Positions 8,801-16,432 are shown, numbered from the stretch's first letter. The stretch is DNA of 16,548 nucleotides from Hemicentrotus pulcherrimus (GCA_003118195.1 BEXV01003748.1:14428-30975); one strand, 5' to 3'. Numbers and translations: made by a program. The notes: generated from the letters alone by a model not told the origin.

Positions 8801-9939
8801 CATGATGCCAGGCTTTTCTATTGAATAGAAAACAAGCCATCCTAGTAATTTGTGTATTTGAAAACCATGTGTAAAATACTGGATATTGCAGAATTGCAAA
8901 TTAGTTAAAATAAATAATACATACCGGTAATGTTTTTCTATTTACAAGGATGGTCATTTCTTGCCCTTTCCTTTCTTATTTGATGAGGAACATTTTCACT
9001 CATGTCATCTCTATTTCATCTTCAGGTGGATTTCTCACTGATGTTCATCCTAGGCTCCATACCAGTCTTTTTCTCGTTTATCGTGGTAGCTATTCTAACC
9101 CATTACAATGACTGGGATCCTGCATGGGCTCTCATCAAGAGGCTCTACTACTGTTTCCATAGACTAACCTGCCTCTTCTGCACGATATGTTTCATATGCA
9201 GAAGGAAAACGCCTCATGTCAGGTAAGCTTTATCTTATACCCGCCCCCATGATATTCCCTCTGAATTGAATTTAGTGTTGGAGACATGCAGTGAATGTAA
9301 TAATATCAGTTAAGGCTTGTTCAAATATAACGCTGTAAACCATCAGGGTTCACGTGGCTTTCACTCAGCTCTGTCTATCTGTCAAAAGGTACGGATATTT
9401 GAAGCATATTACTCTGTCTGTCATCATCAAAAAAATTAAAGAATGCCATGGTTTTGTCGCGTTGTATCAGAACGAGGCACCACTATGCAAAGGCGCCATT
9501 ATGTAATTATATATATCCTTTCATGTTTTCCTTCATATCTAGTTCCTATCAGTACTTACAACATCTTCCAGCTTCAGATTTTGTTTTTAAATCACAACAG
9601 TGTCATTTCTATATAATTTTGACAATGTAATCTTTTTCTGTAGTTGTAGATATTTAGATTTTACAGTATAGTTGAAGGTGCTTGGATTATCACCTGATTA
9701 GAATGATTTGACTTTGAATTAGAGAATCACATCCTACAAGAACTTCTATTATAAATAATTGCTATTATAAATAATTGTTTCCTTTGGGTGTGCTTTGTAT
9801 GCAGCAGGTTTGATTAATCTCATCTCTTTCCATTGCTCCCCTTATCAGGTTACCATCATCAGATGATAAAGACCAATCAGAGAGTTTGATAGCCCTACAT
9901 AGCATGGATGGTAGCGGCAATGCACTGGACTGCTGTTAG
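2781..9939 (+). CDS. SLC35F5: SLC35F5-like solute carrier, ten 3' coding exons (5' end missing)
   Basis: Joining 2781-2868, 3506-3562, 4165-4298, 5155-5236, 5723-5810, 6222-6388, 6713-6872, 8482-8572, 9026-9222 and 9849-9939 gives 1155 nt: 384 residues and TAG, with every intron GT-AG and all phases compatible. Recognised family landmarks are [82 protein letters not shown] and ESLIALHSM. Eight hydrophobic segments fall at about residues 83-101, 114-132, 145-158, 173-189, 204-224, 238-258, 260-282 and 294-315; with two expected in the missing N-terminus this makes the ten helices usual for SLC35 proteins. The family is nucleotide-sugar-transporter-like, but the F5 substrate is not, to my knowledge, established. 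The vertebrate protein is about 520 residues, so roughly 140 N-terminal residues are absent. They are probably left of the window, because no matching exon is visible in 1-2780. No frameshift or stop is seen, so the copy looks functional. Confidence 0.93.
2869..3505 (+). other. SLC35F5 intron with AT-rich palindrome
   Basis: This is a GT-AG intron, phase 1. It includes an A-run followed by an alternating (TA)n tract centred on ACATGT (about 3239-3260) and a neighbouring ATGTACATGTACAT (3264-3277). No gene or mobile element was recognised. The other introns not listed separately (3563-4164, 5237-5722, 5811-6221, 6389-6712, 8573-9025, 9223-9848) look like plain AT-rich intron. The last one contains a perfect tandem duplication of the 16-mer CTATTATAAATAATTG (9746-9777). 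Confidence 0.85.
3506..3562 (+). CDS. SLC35F5: SLC35F5 exon b (RVRF motif)
   Basis: This is a 57 nt exon between TTTGCAG (ends 3505) and GTTAGC (from 3563). It completes a split Ser, encodes [18 protein letters not shown], and leaves the G of a split Asp codon (phase 1). RVRFSN followed by a methionine/acidic/arginine stretch is strongly conserved with the vertebrate protein although the flanking loop is not. The motif fits the protein phosphatase 1 docking pattern (RVxF); see the findings. Confidence 0.9.
4165..4298 (+). CDS. SLC35F5: SLC35F5 exon c (loop and start of helix 3)
   Basis: The acceptor is TCCATTGCAG (ends 4164) and the donor is GTAAGC (4299). The exon encodes residues 50-93: a charged, Ala/Glu-rich segment with ARLSYNATE, then [16 protein letters not shown], which enters the first visible membrane helix. 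It ends exactly between codons (phase 0). The intron just upstream carries a tandem TCTTTGATTG doublet (4134-4153) in its pyrimidine-rich end; this looks incidental. Confidence 0.92.
4624..4816. mobile_element. PIF/Harbinger-like MITE with TAA target duplication
   Basis: The element lies at 4627-4813 in the third visible intron. Its arms share a perfect 32 bp inverted repeat (4632-4663 and 4776-4807) that begins AATTCACAAAGGAGG. Outside this the ends read GGCC (4627-4630) and GGCC (4810-4813), flanked by TAA on both sides (4624-4626 and 4814-4816). A 3 bp TWA duplication and a terminus starting GG(G/C)CC are typical of PIF/Harbinger elements. A further inverted pair, AAATTAGCGCAAAA/TTTTGCGCTAATTT (near 4669-4683 and 4730-4744), extends the foldback. 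At 187 bp it has no coding capacity. It is oriented harmlessly inside an intron. Confidence 0.88.
5155..5236 (+). CDS. SLC35F5: SLC35F5 exon d ([12 protein letters not shown])
   Basis: The exon is bounded by TTTTTCAG (ends 5154) and GTATGT (5237). Its 27 codons (residues 94-120) read [20 protein letters not shown] and on to LSSTS, nearly identical to the vertebrate family, and a phase-1 G remains. It contains the end of one helix and the start of the next. Longer open frames over this exon in two frames are intron read-through. Confidence 0.94.
5723..5810 (+). CDS. SLC35F5: SLC35F5 exon e ([12 protein letters not shown])
   Basis: The exon lies between TTGCATTAG (ends 5722) and a consensus AAG/GTAAGT donor (5811). 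It encodes residues 121-149: a hydrophobic helix, [11 protein letters not shown], then the short loop [11 protein letters not shown] and the start of the next helix, LFAVLI. It ends in phase 2 inside a Ser codon. Order and spacing match SLC35F5. Confidence 0.93.
6222..6388 (+). CDS. SLC35F5: SLC35F5 exon f ([16 protein letters not shown])
   Basis: The acceptor is TTTTCTTGCAG (ends 6221) and the donor is GTAAGT (6389). Residues 151-205 include [11 protein letters not shown], the hydrophilic stretch RTKDNQFK, a helix around [17 protein letters not shown], the basic/acidic loop [11 protein letters not shown] and IPMFF. The last Gly codon is split G|GT (phase 1). KRKVD-EDK-DIPMFFG is one of the best family identifiers in the protein. 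Confidence 0.95.
6713..6872 (+). CDS. SLC35F5: SLC35F5 exon g ([21 protein letters not shown])
   Basis: The exon follows TTTCTTTTTCAG (ends 6712) and ends at a GTAAGT donor (6873). It encodes residues 207-258: a helix with [13 protein letters not shown], a loop with [14 protein letters not shown], and a second helix ending [10 protein letters not shown]. The Trp codon is split TG|G (phase 2). Glu in SEFLW lies within a predicted helix and is retained as in relatives. Confidence 0.95.
6873..8481 (+). other. Long SLC35F5 intron (1.6 kb), nothing recognised
   Basis: This GT-AG intron, phase 2, is AT-rich with poly-T/poly-A runs (about 7214-7232 and 7950-7968) and GTACATACATGTACAA near 6986. Short open frames occur on both strands (for example 7286-7489 minus and 7475-7693 plus). 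They have skewed, intron-like composition and no domain signature, so I do not call them genes. Confidence 0.8.
8482..8572 (+). CDS. SLC35F5: SLC35F5 exon h ([16 protein letters not shown])
   Basis: The exon follows TTTGTTTGACAG (ends 8481) and ends at GTAAGT (8573), phase 0. Residues 259-289 read [20 protein letters not shown] and then [11 protein letters not shown]: one long helix of the EamA-like carrier fold. The preceding intron (6873-8481) is the longest in the visible gene. A TGACGTCA at 8493-8500 is simply part of the coding sequence. Confidence 0.94.
9026..9222 (+). CDS. SLC35F5: SLC35F5 exon i (last helix and cysteine-rich juxtamembrane tail)
   Basis: The exon lies between CATCTTCAG (ends 9025) and GTAAGC (9223). 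Residues 290-354 contain the last membrane helix ([18 protein letters not shown]), the conserved [10 protein letters not shown], and then a tail with five cysteines (residues 332, 338, 341, 344, 347) followed by Arg-Arg-Lys. As I remember it, the human tail is shorter here and has far fewer cysteines. The exon ends in phase 2. Confidence 0.94.
9849..9939 (+). CDS. SLC35F5: SLC35F5 exon j (C-terminus, stop)
   Basis: The acceptor is CCCCTTATCAG (ends 9848). The exon completes a split Arg, encodes [20 protein letters not shown] and GSGNALDCC, and stops with TAG at 9937-9939. ESLIALHSM corresponds to the conserved acidic/Leu-Ile element near the vertebrate C-terminus (ESLISMHS). The protein ends in two cysteines. 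The tail is expected on the cytosolic side. Confidence 0.92.
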
Positions 9940-10952
9940 AATCCTCAGGTTATCAAAAGTCGGCTTCCCTTCTGTCAGCTCTGCAGGCAGAAATGTATAC
10001 AAGCTACTTATATTTTGAATTTCTTATAATCATAGTACAAACAATTATTAGGAGGAAAAATTGAATTAGACCATCCCCTGATGAGACCTTGATTACTTTT
10101 GTATCCATTACAGTCAAAATGTGTATTACTTGGAAGATCCTGATGACCAACTTCAGTATTGTATCATCTATATTAAAATCAAGCTAATAATGATAATAGT
10201 GATTTATGATCATTTTGAAGGAAAGATATTTAAAGACTAAGATTTTGTTTAAAAATTAAACATTAGTCATCTGATGCTGCTGTTCTAGTTTGTCCTTGAT
10301 TGTCGTCCATAGTGAGGGAGGTTTGAAGCCTACCTGATAGCTATGATGACCGTTGAGAAGAACTGCCAGTATGGATAAGGAGACGATATGACAGGAGATT
10401 TCAGATTGACACATTTTAGATTTGTTCCAGTTTTCCTTATCTTGCTGTGTTGGTGTTGATAATTTTATCATAGTTATGGTAATCTGAATTAAAAACCTAA
10501 AACATTCTGACAGCAATGCAGAGTGACATAAAAGAAATAATTATTAGTTCACAATCTTGCTACTAAATGATAAATTACTTAAAATGTACTTTAGTTTGAG
10601 CAGATATACTTTCAAAATGATTGACAAAGTCTTTGGACATCTCTATGATCTGACGATGTCAACCATGTGCAAAGAATATCTGCTCCAACTCTCATCATAG
10701 CATATTAATCTGCACAGTACATTTTCAGTATTTTTCCATAAATTGACAAGATTTTGAACTAATAATTATTGCTTGAATGTTATTTTACAGTATTATTATT
10801 ATTTTCATAATGTTTTAGGTTTTCAAATCGGATTACCATAATTATTATAGAATTATCAAAACAATTAAAATCAAGATCAACCAAACTGGAATGAAACAAA
10901 ATTTTATCCTTCTGAAATCTCCTGTCATATTGTCATAATATCCTATTGAATA

Positions 10953-10986
10953 GAAATTGTGCAGTTGAAATTCAACTCACAATTTC
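10953..10986 (+). repeat. 16 bp near-perfect hairpin in 3' region
   Basis: GAAATTGTG (10953-10961) pairs with CACAATTTC (10978-10986), and inside it AGTTGAA (10963-10969) pairs with TTCAACT (10971-10977). There is one bulged C (10962) and a single central A, so the real loop would be a few bases wide. If transcribed it would form a stable AU-rich stem in the SLC35F5 3' UTR. Confidence 0.85.
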
Positions 10987-11086
10987 AAGGCACCTTGATT
11001 TTTGTAAACCAAAATATTATTTCAGGACTTTTATTTGATTTCTTGAGTTGCAGTCCGTCGTAAACTCTTATTCAATACTGGTTGGC

Positions 11087-11270
11087 CATTGGTGCACAAT
11101 GCCGTCAGCAGACTCAGTAGGGGTATGTATGTATGTACATGTATGTCATTGGTGCACAATGCCGTCAGCAGACTCAGTAGGGGTCTGTATGTATGTGCAT
11201 TTATGTCATTGGTGCACAATGCCGTCAACAGACTCAGTAGGGGTCTGTATGTATGTACATGTATGTCATT
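11087..11270 (+). repeat. Minisatellite: three copies of a 60 bp unit
   Basis: The unit begins CATTGGTGCACAATGCCGTC and ends with a GTATGT/TACATG-rich half. Copies start at 11087, 11147 and 11207 with only a few substitutions each, followed by a 4 bp partial copy. The period of exactly 60 is a multiple of three and the unit lacks stops in several frames. Open frames of 61-88 codons therefore cover it on both strands, each encoding a 20-residue repeat. With no splice, signal or family evidence, I regard these as by-products of the repeat. Confidence 0.95.
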
Positions 11271-13580
11271 ATAGAATAGATTCAGAAATATCTGCAATCT
11301 GATTGGTTAAGAATATAAGCCAGTGAGCAGAATTGAATTTTACTGACTGCATTAATTATACACAAATAAGTTGCGATATCAGCAATCTATGTCGAAATTA
11401 AAACAATAGCTTGTCGATATGGTGATTGTGAAACAGTCGCAATATTTGGCTGCATGGAGACAAAAAGAACAAGCTAATAATACAGATAGCTGACCGATTC
11501 TGCAGGTAAGCCCTATACAAATTTGGGTTGGATTCCTGGCATTGTTCTCTATAACATAACTCTGTAGTGAAAGTTAAGTTGTAAGCATGAAGCAGCTACT
11601 CTCAACTATTTACATGGAAAATTGGATTGGTGCGTCCTGTAAAAGTGTTATGCACTGTTAAATCAGTTTCAGGCTTCCAGTAAAAAAAAAAATCCTTCTT
11701 TGAATCGGGGTAATTCTTCTTTCCACGCCCGTTCTGTAAAACAGATGATGCACAAGTTTATTATGTGGGTGGTAGAATAGAGTACCTGCAGTAACTTTGA
11801 CGGAGTCTAAAAACACTCGGCTATATGACCTTGTGTGGTCTAAAACAATGCCCACAGTTACCTTGTGCACACAATTCCTACTGACCCATTCATCATTTGT
11901 ATACTACATGCTTCACATACTTTTTGTTTTGTATCAAACATCTTCAAATTTTGTCTTTTGCAAAGTTTACACTTCTCAGCAGATGATTGATATTATCAGG
12001 TGTGAGTAATAGTTCCACCAATTTTGATTTTGAAATGAGGAAATAGAGCAGAATGACATATCAGCAAATTTCTCATATGAATATGATTCATCTCAGAGTA
12101 TGTGTGGTGTGCTGCAGTGGTAACATTCAACTGATTTATTGCTAAATATTTTCTTAAGGTATGTATGAACCTGATATGAGGTACTATTTGTCATTGGTCA
12201 TTGTAAATATCATATTTTTTCAAATACAAATCATTGTGTGCTTTTGAATGTATAGTCTATCATTGGAAATATTTCTACAAAAAATATGATATATATTAAG
12301 AGAAAATTTCTGAAATATCTAAATCTACCTAATTTCTCTATTTGTATATAAATCTATACTTGCATTTCCTTTCCGGTAATGCATAGCTTAATGTTGCTTT
12401 GGAAAAAGTTTGTATAAAAATTGTAATTAATTTAATTTGACTTGTATATCTTCGTACTTATCTGTTAATATTGGCAAAACATAAATTGGTATATTTTGTA
12501 TGAATCTGTATATAATTGATCAGAAACTAAAAACTGATATATAAATATACAAAAAGTCTAACTATTGAAAGTAATTTTTTGTCATGTGCAAATCAACTGT
12601 AAGTGAAAAGATCTTAAATTTATTGATATGAATTTTGTGTCAATCCTGGAAAATTTGTTTTTAGTTCAAATTTAATTTATAGGAATAAAAAAGGAGGAGG
12701 TAAAACATGCATATGTAAAAGGTAGAAAATATAAAATTGTGAAAGAGGATTGACCAGGTTTTTCATTTCTCTAGTATGATAATGATGTCATGATGATGAT
12801 AATTTTCTAAAAATAACAAATTGGGAGTATACTTTTTGATATATATTTAGTATATCTGGTAATTAGGAATAACAAGAAAACTGTCTCCCCCTCATTTTGT
12901 TGTTGCAAAGTATAGATAGTGGAAATCAAGTGGACAGCCAATGTTCCGCAGTTAAAAGCTCAACTGTTTTTTCTTTCTAGGAGTAATCTTTTGTTCAAAT
13001 GTGAAATGATTATCTATGTATGTTTTCTTTTTGCTTTAAACTTTAAACTTTGTCTTATATTTTCTATCATTTTTTTTTTTCAAGTGCCTGTGGCATATTA
13101 AGCCTGGGAGTGCTTTCATGTCAGTTATAGGCTACAATCATGGTGCTTTAGACATTATACATTTGTTGTCTTATTTAGTTATTTGTTGAAATATTAACAT
13201 GGAAATGATTTCATATATATGATATTCAATATTTCTTTATGCACCCAGGGGAAATCAAAACAAGGGCATCAAATTTCAAGCTTCTTATGCTATATAAAAA
13301 TTGGTCAGTGCAATACAGTGCTTATTCACAGGTGTGTCTTCTTAAAGACATGTCAATTATTAATAAACCCACAAAACAAACAAAAAAGGATTACAAGGTT
13401 TCAGCACCAGTCAATCATCTTTTAGTTTGAATCTGAATGAATATAATTTGATTGTTAATATAGTGGACAAAGATCTTTTTAACAGATGGAATCATTTTGT
13501 TTAGATGAGATTAGCACTGTCTTGCACTGACGTCATGTATATGTACATAGAGTATATGTATATAAGCATTTATCATCTGC
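11271..13580. other. AT-rich non-coding stretch
   Basis: No exon, RNA gene or recognisable transposon was found. The stretch includes A-runs, TA-rich DNA (12280-12560), a possible poly(A) signal AATAAA at 12684, a second at 13362, an ATG/ATC-rich microsatellite-like patch near 12778-12801 and a perfect TGACGTCA at 13528-13535. Short open frames of 60-70 codons (for example 11658-11870 minus, 11797-12009 plus, 12919-13101 plus) show no protein-like features. Confidence 0.65.
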
Positions 13581-13589
13581 ATACAGCCA

Positions 13590-13726
13590 GGGCCTGATTC
13601 AGAAAACTTGTTATCAATAACAACTGTCACAAATCTATCACAAATCTGCTCACAGTCAATCAAATGTAAGAATTCAGTAGCTTTTTCAGTAGCTTGTTCT
13701 TGATAACAAGTTTAATGAATCAGGGC
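13590..13726. mobile_element. Short MITE with GGGCCTGATTCA termini
   Basis: The left end GGGCCTGATTCAGAAAACTTG (read from 13590) matches the reverse complement of the right end, where GCCCTGATTCATTAAACTTG is followed by TTATCAAGAACAA. About 30 positions align with few mismatches. The interior repeats ATCACAAATCT. The terminus closely resembles the GGCCCTAATTCA end of the 4627-4813 element, which suggests the same PIF/Harbinger-like group. A 3 bp duplication is not clear here, so the exact ends are uncertain by a few bases. Confidence 0.75.
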
Positions 13727-14540
13727 TCAGAAGGGCTTTAACTTGCCCTTATGGCTCAAAATCAACAATATAACAAGACTAGTCTTGTCCAAGAAGTTTG
13801 TGTGACCCTAATCTATGTCTAAATCACTGCTTTTATTGAAGGTTTCAAATTGAACACTAGTTATGTGGAAGCTTTTTGTAATACGAATGTCAATACTATT
13901 TTCATAGCAAGAACATGTTAACTAGAGAAAAGAAGAGCCATGTTTCAGAAAGTCCATAAAAGTTATGCAATGTAATGTAATGTTTTGTTAATTTTACATT
14001 TATGTTTGTATTGTTTTACTTCCTTTAATATTTTGTTCTTTCATTGATGGGAACTATGGAAGCAATTACAAGAGAAGAAAACAGATTTAGAGTTAGTGCT
14101 TCTTTATTTTGTGCTTGATTAATATGACAAGGGATTAAAATGGATATTGTTTGCATCATGGCGTGGTGTTGCTGGTCAGGGTGAGCTCAGTATTGAGTTA
14201 TCCAGATAGCAGTAGCATTATTTAAAAAAAAATTATATTGTGAATACAGTGATGACTTAATGACATTGGGTTCGTGGTAATAAGGTACTTATACTTTTGA
14301 ATGTACTTTTGAAGAAAAGAAAGTCATCCAAGCGAAGAAGAAAAGCAATGCAATTATGTACGTGGCAACACACGTACATGCATTATAAAGATTCATCTCA
14401 AGTGATGATATAACTTGAGTTATTTCTACAAATAACTTAGTACAAATTAAACTACATGTATCATTATTATCATTGACAATAAACAAAGATTTCCCTAATT
14501 GAATGTTCTACAATTTTCTATTTAAAAATTAATGTCTTTT
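13727..14540. other. Non-coding stretch with two palindromes
   Basis: No gene was recognised. A perfect 16 bp palindrome ACAAGACTAGTCTTGT lies at 13773-13788. A hairpin with 9 bp arms, ATGTACGTG/CACGTACAT (14356-14364 and 14371-14379), has a 6-base loop. AATAAA occurs at 14478-14483. A minus-strand open frame of 65 codons (14289-14486) includes this hairpin and looks spurious. Confidence 0.65.
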
Positions 14541-14714
14541 ATAATAATAATAATAATAATAATAATTTAACTTATATAGCGCTTAATACAAATGTCTCTA
14601 AGCGCTTTACAAATATACTATTACCCCGGTCATTGGATTCAGTGCTTGCCTGCACACAAAGTGTGCACAATCTCCACTCCCTGGGGAGCATTCCAGCCAG
14701 GCGTTGCATGACGC
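14541..14714 (-). repeat. Dispersed repeat ending in an (ATT)n tail, with hairpin-rich body
   Basis: A TAA microsatellite (14541-14566) is joined to TATATAGCGCTTA, whose perfect partner TAAGCGCT follows at 14599-14606 (arms 14578-14585 and 14599-14606). After CCCCGGTCATTGG come three more stems: TGCACAC/GTGTGCA (14651-14667), CTCC/GGAG (14677-14688) and GCGT/ACGC (14701-14714). Read on the minus strand, the unit ends in (ATT)n, as many SINE- or LINE-derived repeats do. The AGCGCTT...AAGCGCT plus TAA-repeat arrangement is familiar to me from marine invertebrate genomes, but I cannot name the family. The inner boundary is uncertain. Confidence 0.65.
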
Positions 14715-15590
14715 TCAAAACTTATTACATTCAAAGCGAAATCGATAAACTTTCAACTACTCAAAATTAAAAATTAACAAAAGTTGGATGGCACCCAGTA
14801 CGGTAGTCAAAAATATTTAATAAGGGCTTTCAATGTAAATATATCAAGCTCAACACTTCCTAATATGGAATCATATTAATCTGCATGATCTAGCCTTGGA
14901 CATCCATTACGGTCAAGATTGAAGCTGTGTCTTTCCTCAGTTTCGGTGCCATAAAGATATCATTAGGCCACATGGAAATTCATATTTGAGTGACAGAATG
15001 TCTGGCAAATAAAGTGAAAATTTTGTCACATTATGAATAATCTTGAACACTTGAGGAATGAATAATCAAAGAGAGAGAGGTGAGTGAAGGAAAGAGAGAG
15101 GGGGTGGGGGAATTGTTTATTAGTTGTTGCAGTAATCCCAAACAGCAGCTCCTTAGAGGCTATACAGGGATGAAAAGGTGAGAGAAGGGACGACCGAGAG
15201 GTAAGAGAAGAGAAGAGAGACAAATATGGAGGGGGGGGGGATCAGGAGAGGGGAACCTGTATCACAAGGTAGTTCTGCCGGTTCCACTTGTTTTTAATCT
15301 CTTATTTTTCGTCCTTGTATACAAGATTTCAGTCACAATTGTCATAACGAGATTCCACTCGATATGAATTTATTAGATCTACATGATGAAAATGAGATAG
15401 CATAATTAAGAATTGGAGAGAGTTGAGAACAAAAAAAAATGTGAAGAAGTAAGTATCATCCATTTGCTGCAATAATGCTCGTAGAATAGTACTTGCTTTA
15501 ATTTCAGATATTACTAATTATTATATCATAAAAACAGCAAATAGAGTAGTAGACTCTATCCAATTCATTCTAAAATAAACTGGCTTTAGC
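14715..15590. other. Non-coding, with purine-rich low-complexity block
   Basis: From about 15065 to 15240 the + strand is dominated by GA-rich runs (GAGAGAGAGG, AGAGAGGGGGTGGGGG, AGAGAAGAGAAGAGAGA and a run of nine or more G at 15229-15240), on either side of a normal-composition insert. The rest is AT-rich. AATAAA occurs at 15008-15013 and 15574-15579. A minus-strand open frame at 15026-15223 is simply the Ser/Leu-rich translation of the GA block. Confidence 0.7.
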
Positions 15591-15960
15591 TGTTTCTCGG
15601 ATCGGAGTAGGCGGAGCCCTAAATATCGAATTCGTAGTTATGGAAACAAAATTGTTTGATGGTGCGCCCTCTATCGTTTTTGTCATCTACGTTATTTTGC
15701 TAAGTCGAACTGCTCCTCCGATCCGACCGCCCCGTTCGTACTCCAGTCTCTTACTTTCCTACGCCGCAAAGCAAGGCACAGACAGCAGATAAACGCCGCC
15801 CGTTGCAGTTCAGACTCAAGCTGCTGTCACTGCATGCACTACCATCATCGCGTCTAATTTCCTTGTCAACAATTTGGCTAATTCAGAGAAAAACGTCTAC
15901 TGTTCAAAAGCACATTTGCAACTTAACGTTAGACCTGTAGCTTACTTCTAGTTCTGGTGA
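15590..15960 (+). promoter_or_regulatory. CpG-rich block, candidate promoter or 5' exon of a neighbouring gene
   Basis: CpG dinucleotides cluster here (roughly twenty in about 310 bases by eye) while the preceding kilobases have very few. The block includes CCGATCCGACCGCCCCGTTCG and ACGCCGCAAAG/AAACGCCGCCCG. An 11 bp inverted pair, TCGGATCGGAG (15597-15607) and CTCCGATCCGA (15716-15726), frames it, and GCGCCCTCTA (15664-15673) resembles a CTCF core. A plausible donor, CTG/GTGAGA, lies near 15957, so a non-coding first exon ending there is possible. No start codon with a recognisable protein follows inside the window. A diverged CpG-rich repeat is the alternative. Confidence 0.35.
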
Positions 15961-16364
15961 GAAATACGATTGATACTATGAGTAGATCTATGACAGACTT
16001 TTATTCAGATTGTTTATTTGTAATTTTGTAGTGACGTGAGCTGAGCTCTGAGCGAAGTTGAAGCCGAAGAAGCTGTGAAATGTTTAATCATCAGCTTTAA
16101 CTCTAATCTATCTTCTCTTCGAAAGTCGGTGAAAAATGTAATGAGGAGAATAGTTTTTTTTAGGTTTCATTTAAGATTTAATTCAATTTCAAATAACCAT
16201 GGCATAGAGTCTAGATCTAGATGTGGGGCTTTGTTTTTTTATTTCAGAATTTGGTGCATGCAATGTAGACCTCTAGTTGTGATTCTGACATCAAATTTTG
16301 AGATAACAATATATGCAGAATGCCTAGCCCGAATTAGATCTATCTGTCTCTTTCGTTCGTTAGT
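15960..16364. other. Non-coding or unresolved stretch
   Basis: A 138-codon open frame begins at 16075 and continues through the hairpin into the transposon end to 16491. Its translation is basic and low in recognisable structure, and its last third is formed by repeat DNA. I do not call it a gene. If a transcript starts in the CpG-rich block, this could be its first intron or 5' UTR. Confidence 0.5.
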
Positions 16365-16421
16365 CTCTGATTTGGGTAGGGTCGGCTCCCTAGAGAGGAG
16401 CCGACCCTACCCAAATCAGAG
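16365..16421 (+). repeat. Perfect 25 bp inverted repeat with 7-base loop
   Basis: The left arm 16365-16389 (starting CTCTGATTTGGGTAGGGTCG) is the exact reverse complement of 16397-16421, separated by CTAGAGA. It lies 11 bases before the CAGTGGCGGATCTAG transposon terminus. The stem is GC-rich in its inner half. It may be a young MITE-like foldback, the remains of two inverted insertions, or an assembly or cloning foldback artefact. Confidence 0.95.
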
Positions 16422-16432
16422 GCAAACGGACG

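Larger units (their letters stand above)
9940..12700 (+). other. SLC35F5 3' UTR and/or downstream DNA
   Basis: Sequence after the TAG is strongly AT-rich and non-coding. Variant poly(A) signals ATTAAA occur at 10172, 10255, 10488 and 10864. The first canonical AATAAA after the stop is at 12684-12689, so the transcript could be short (about 0.3 kb of UTR) or long (about 2.7 kb). The sequence alone does not decide. The stretch contains a hairpin (10953-10986) and a minisatellite (11087-11270), described separately. Confidence 0.5.

Noticed and set aside
11087..11270. CRISPR-like array
   Set aside because: The units are contiguous 60 bp tandem copies without distinct spacers, in a clearly eukaryotic context.
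11031..11302. Repetitive small proteins from overlapping open frames over the minisatellite
   Set aside because: Openness follows automatically from a 60 bp unit without stops. Several frames on both strands are equally open, so none is favoured.
13239..13430. Overlapping 63- and 68-codon open frames
   Set aside because: AT-rich, two frames equally open, no domain, signal peptide or splice support.
15026..15223. Ser/Leu-rich 65-codon minus-strand open frame
   Set aside because: It is the translation of the GA-rich low-complexity block.
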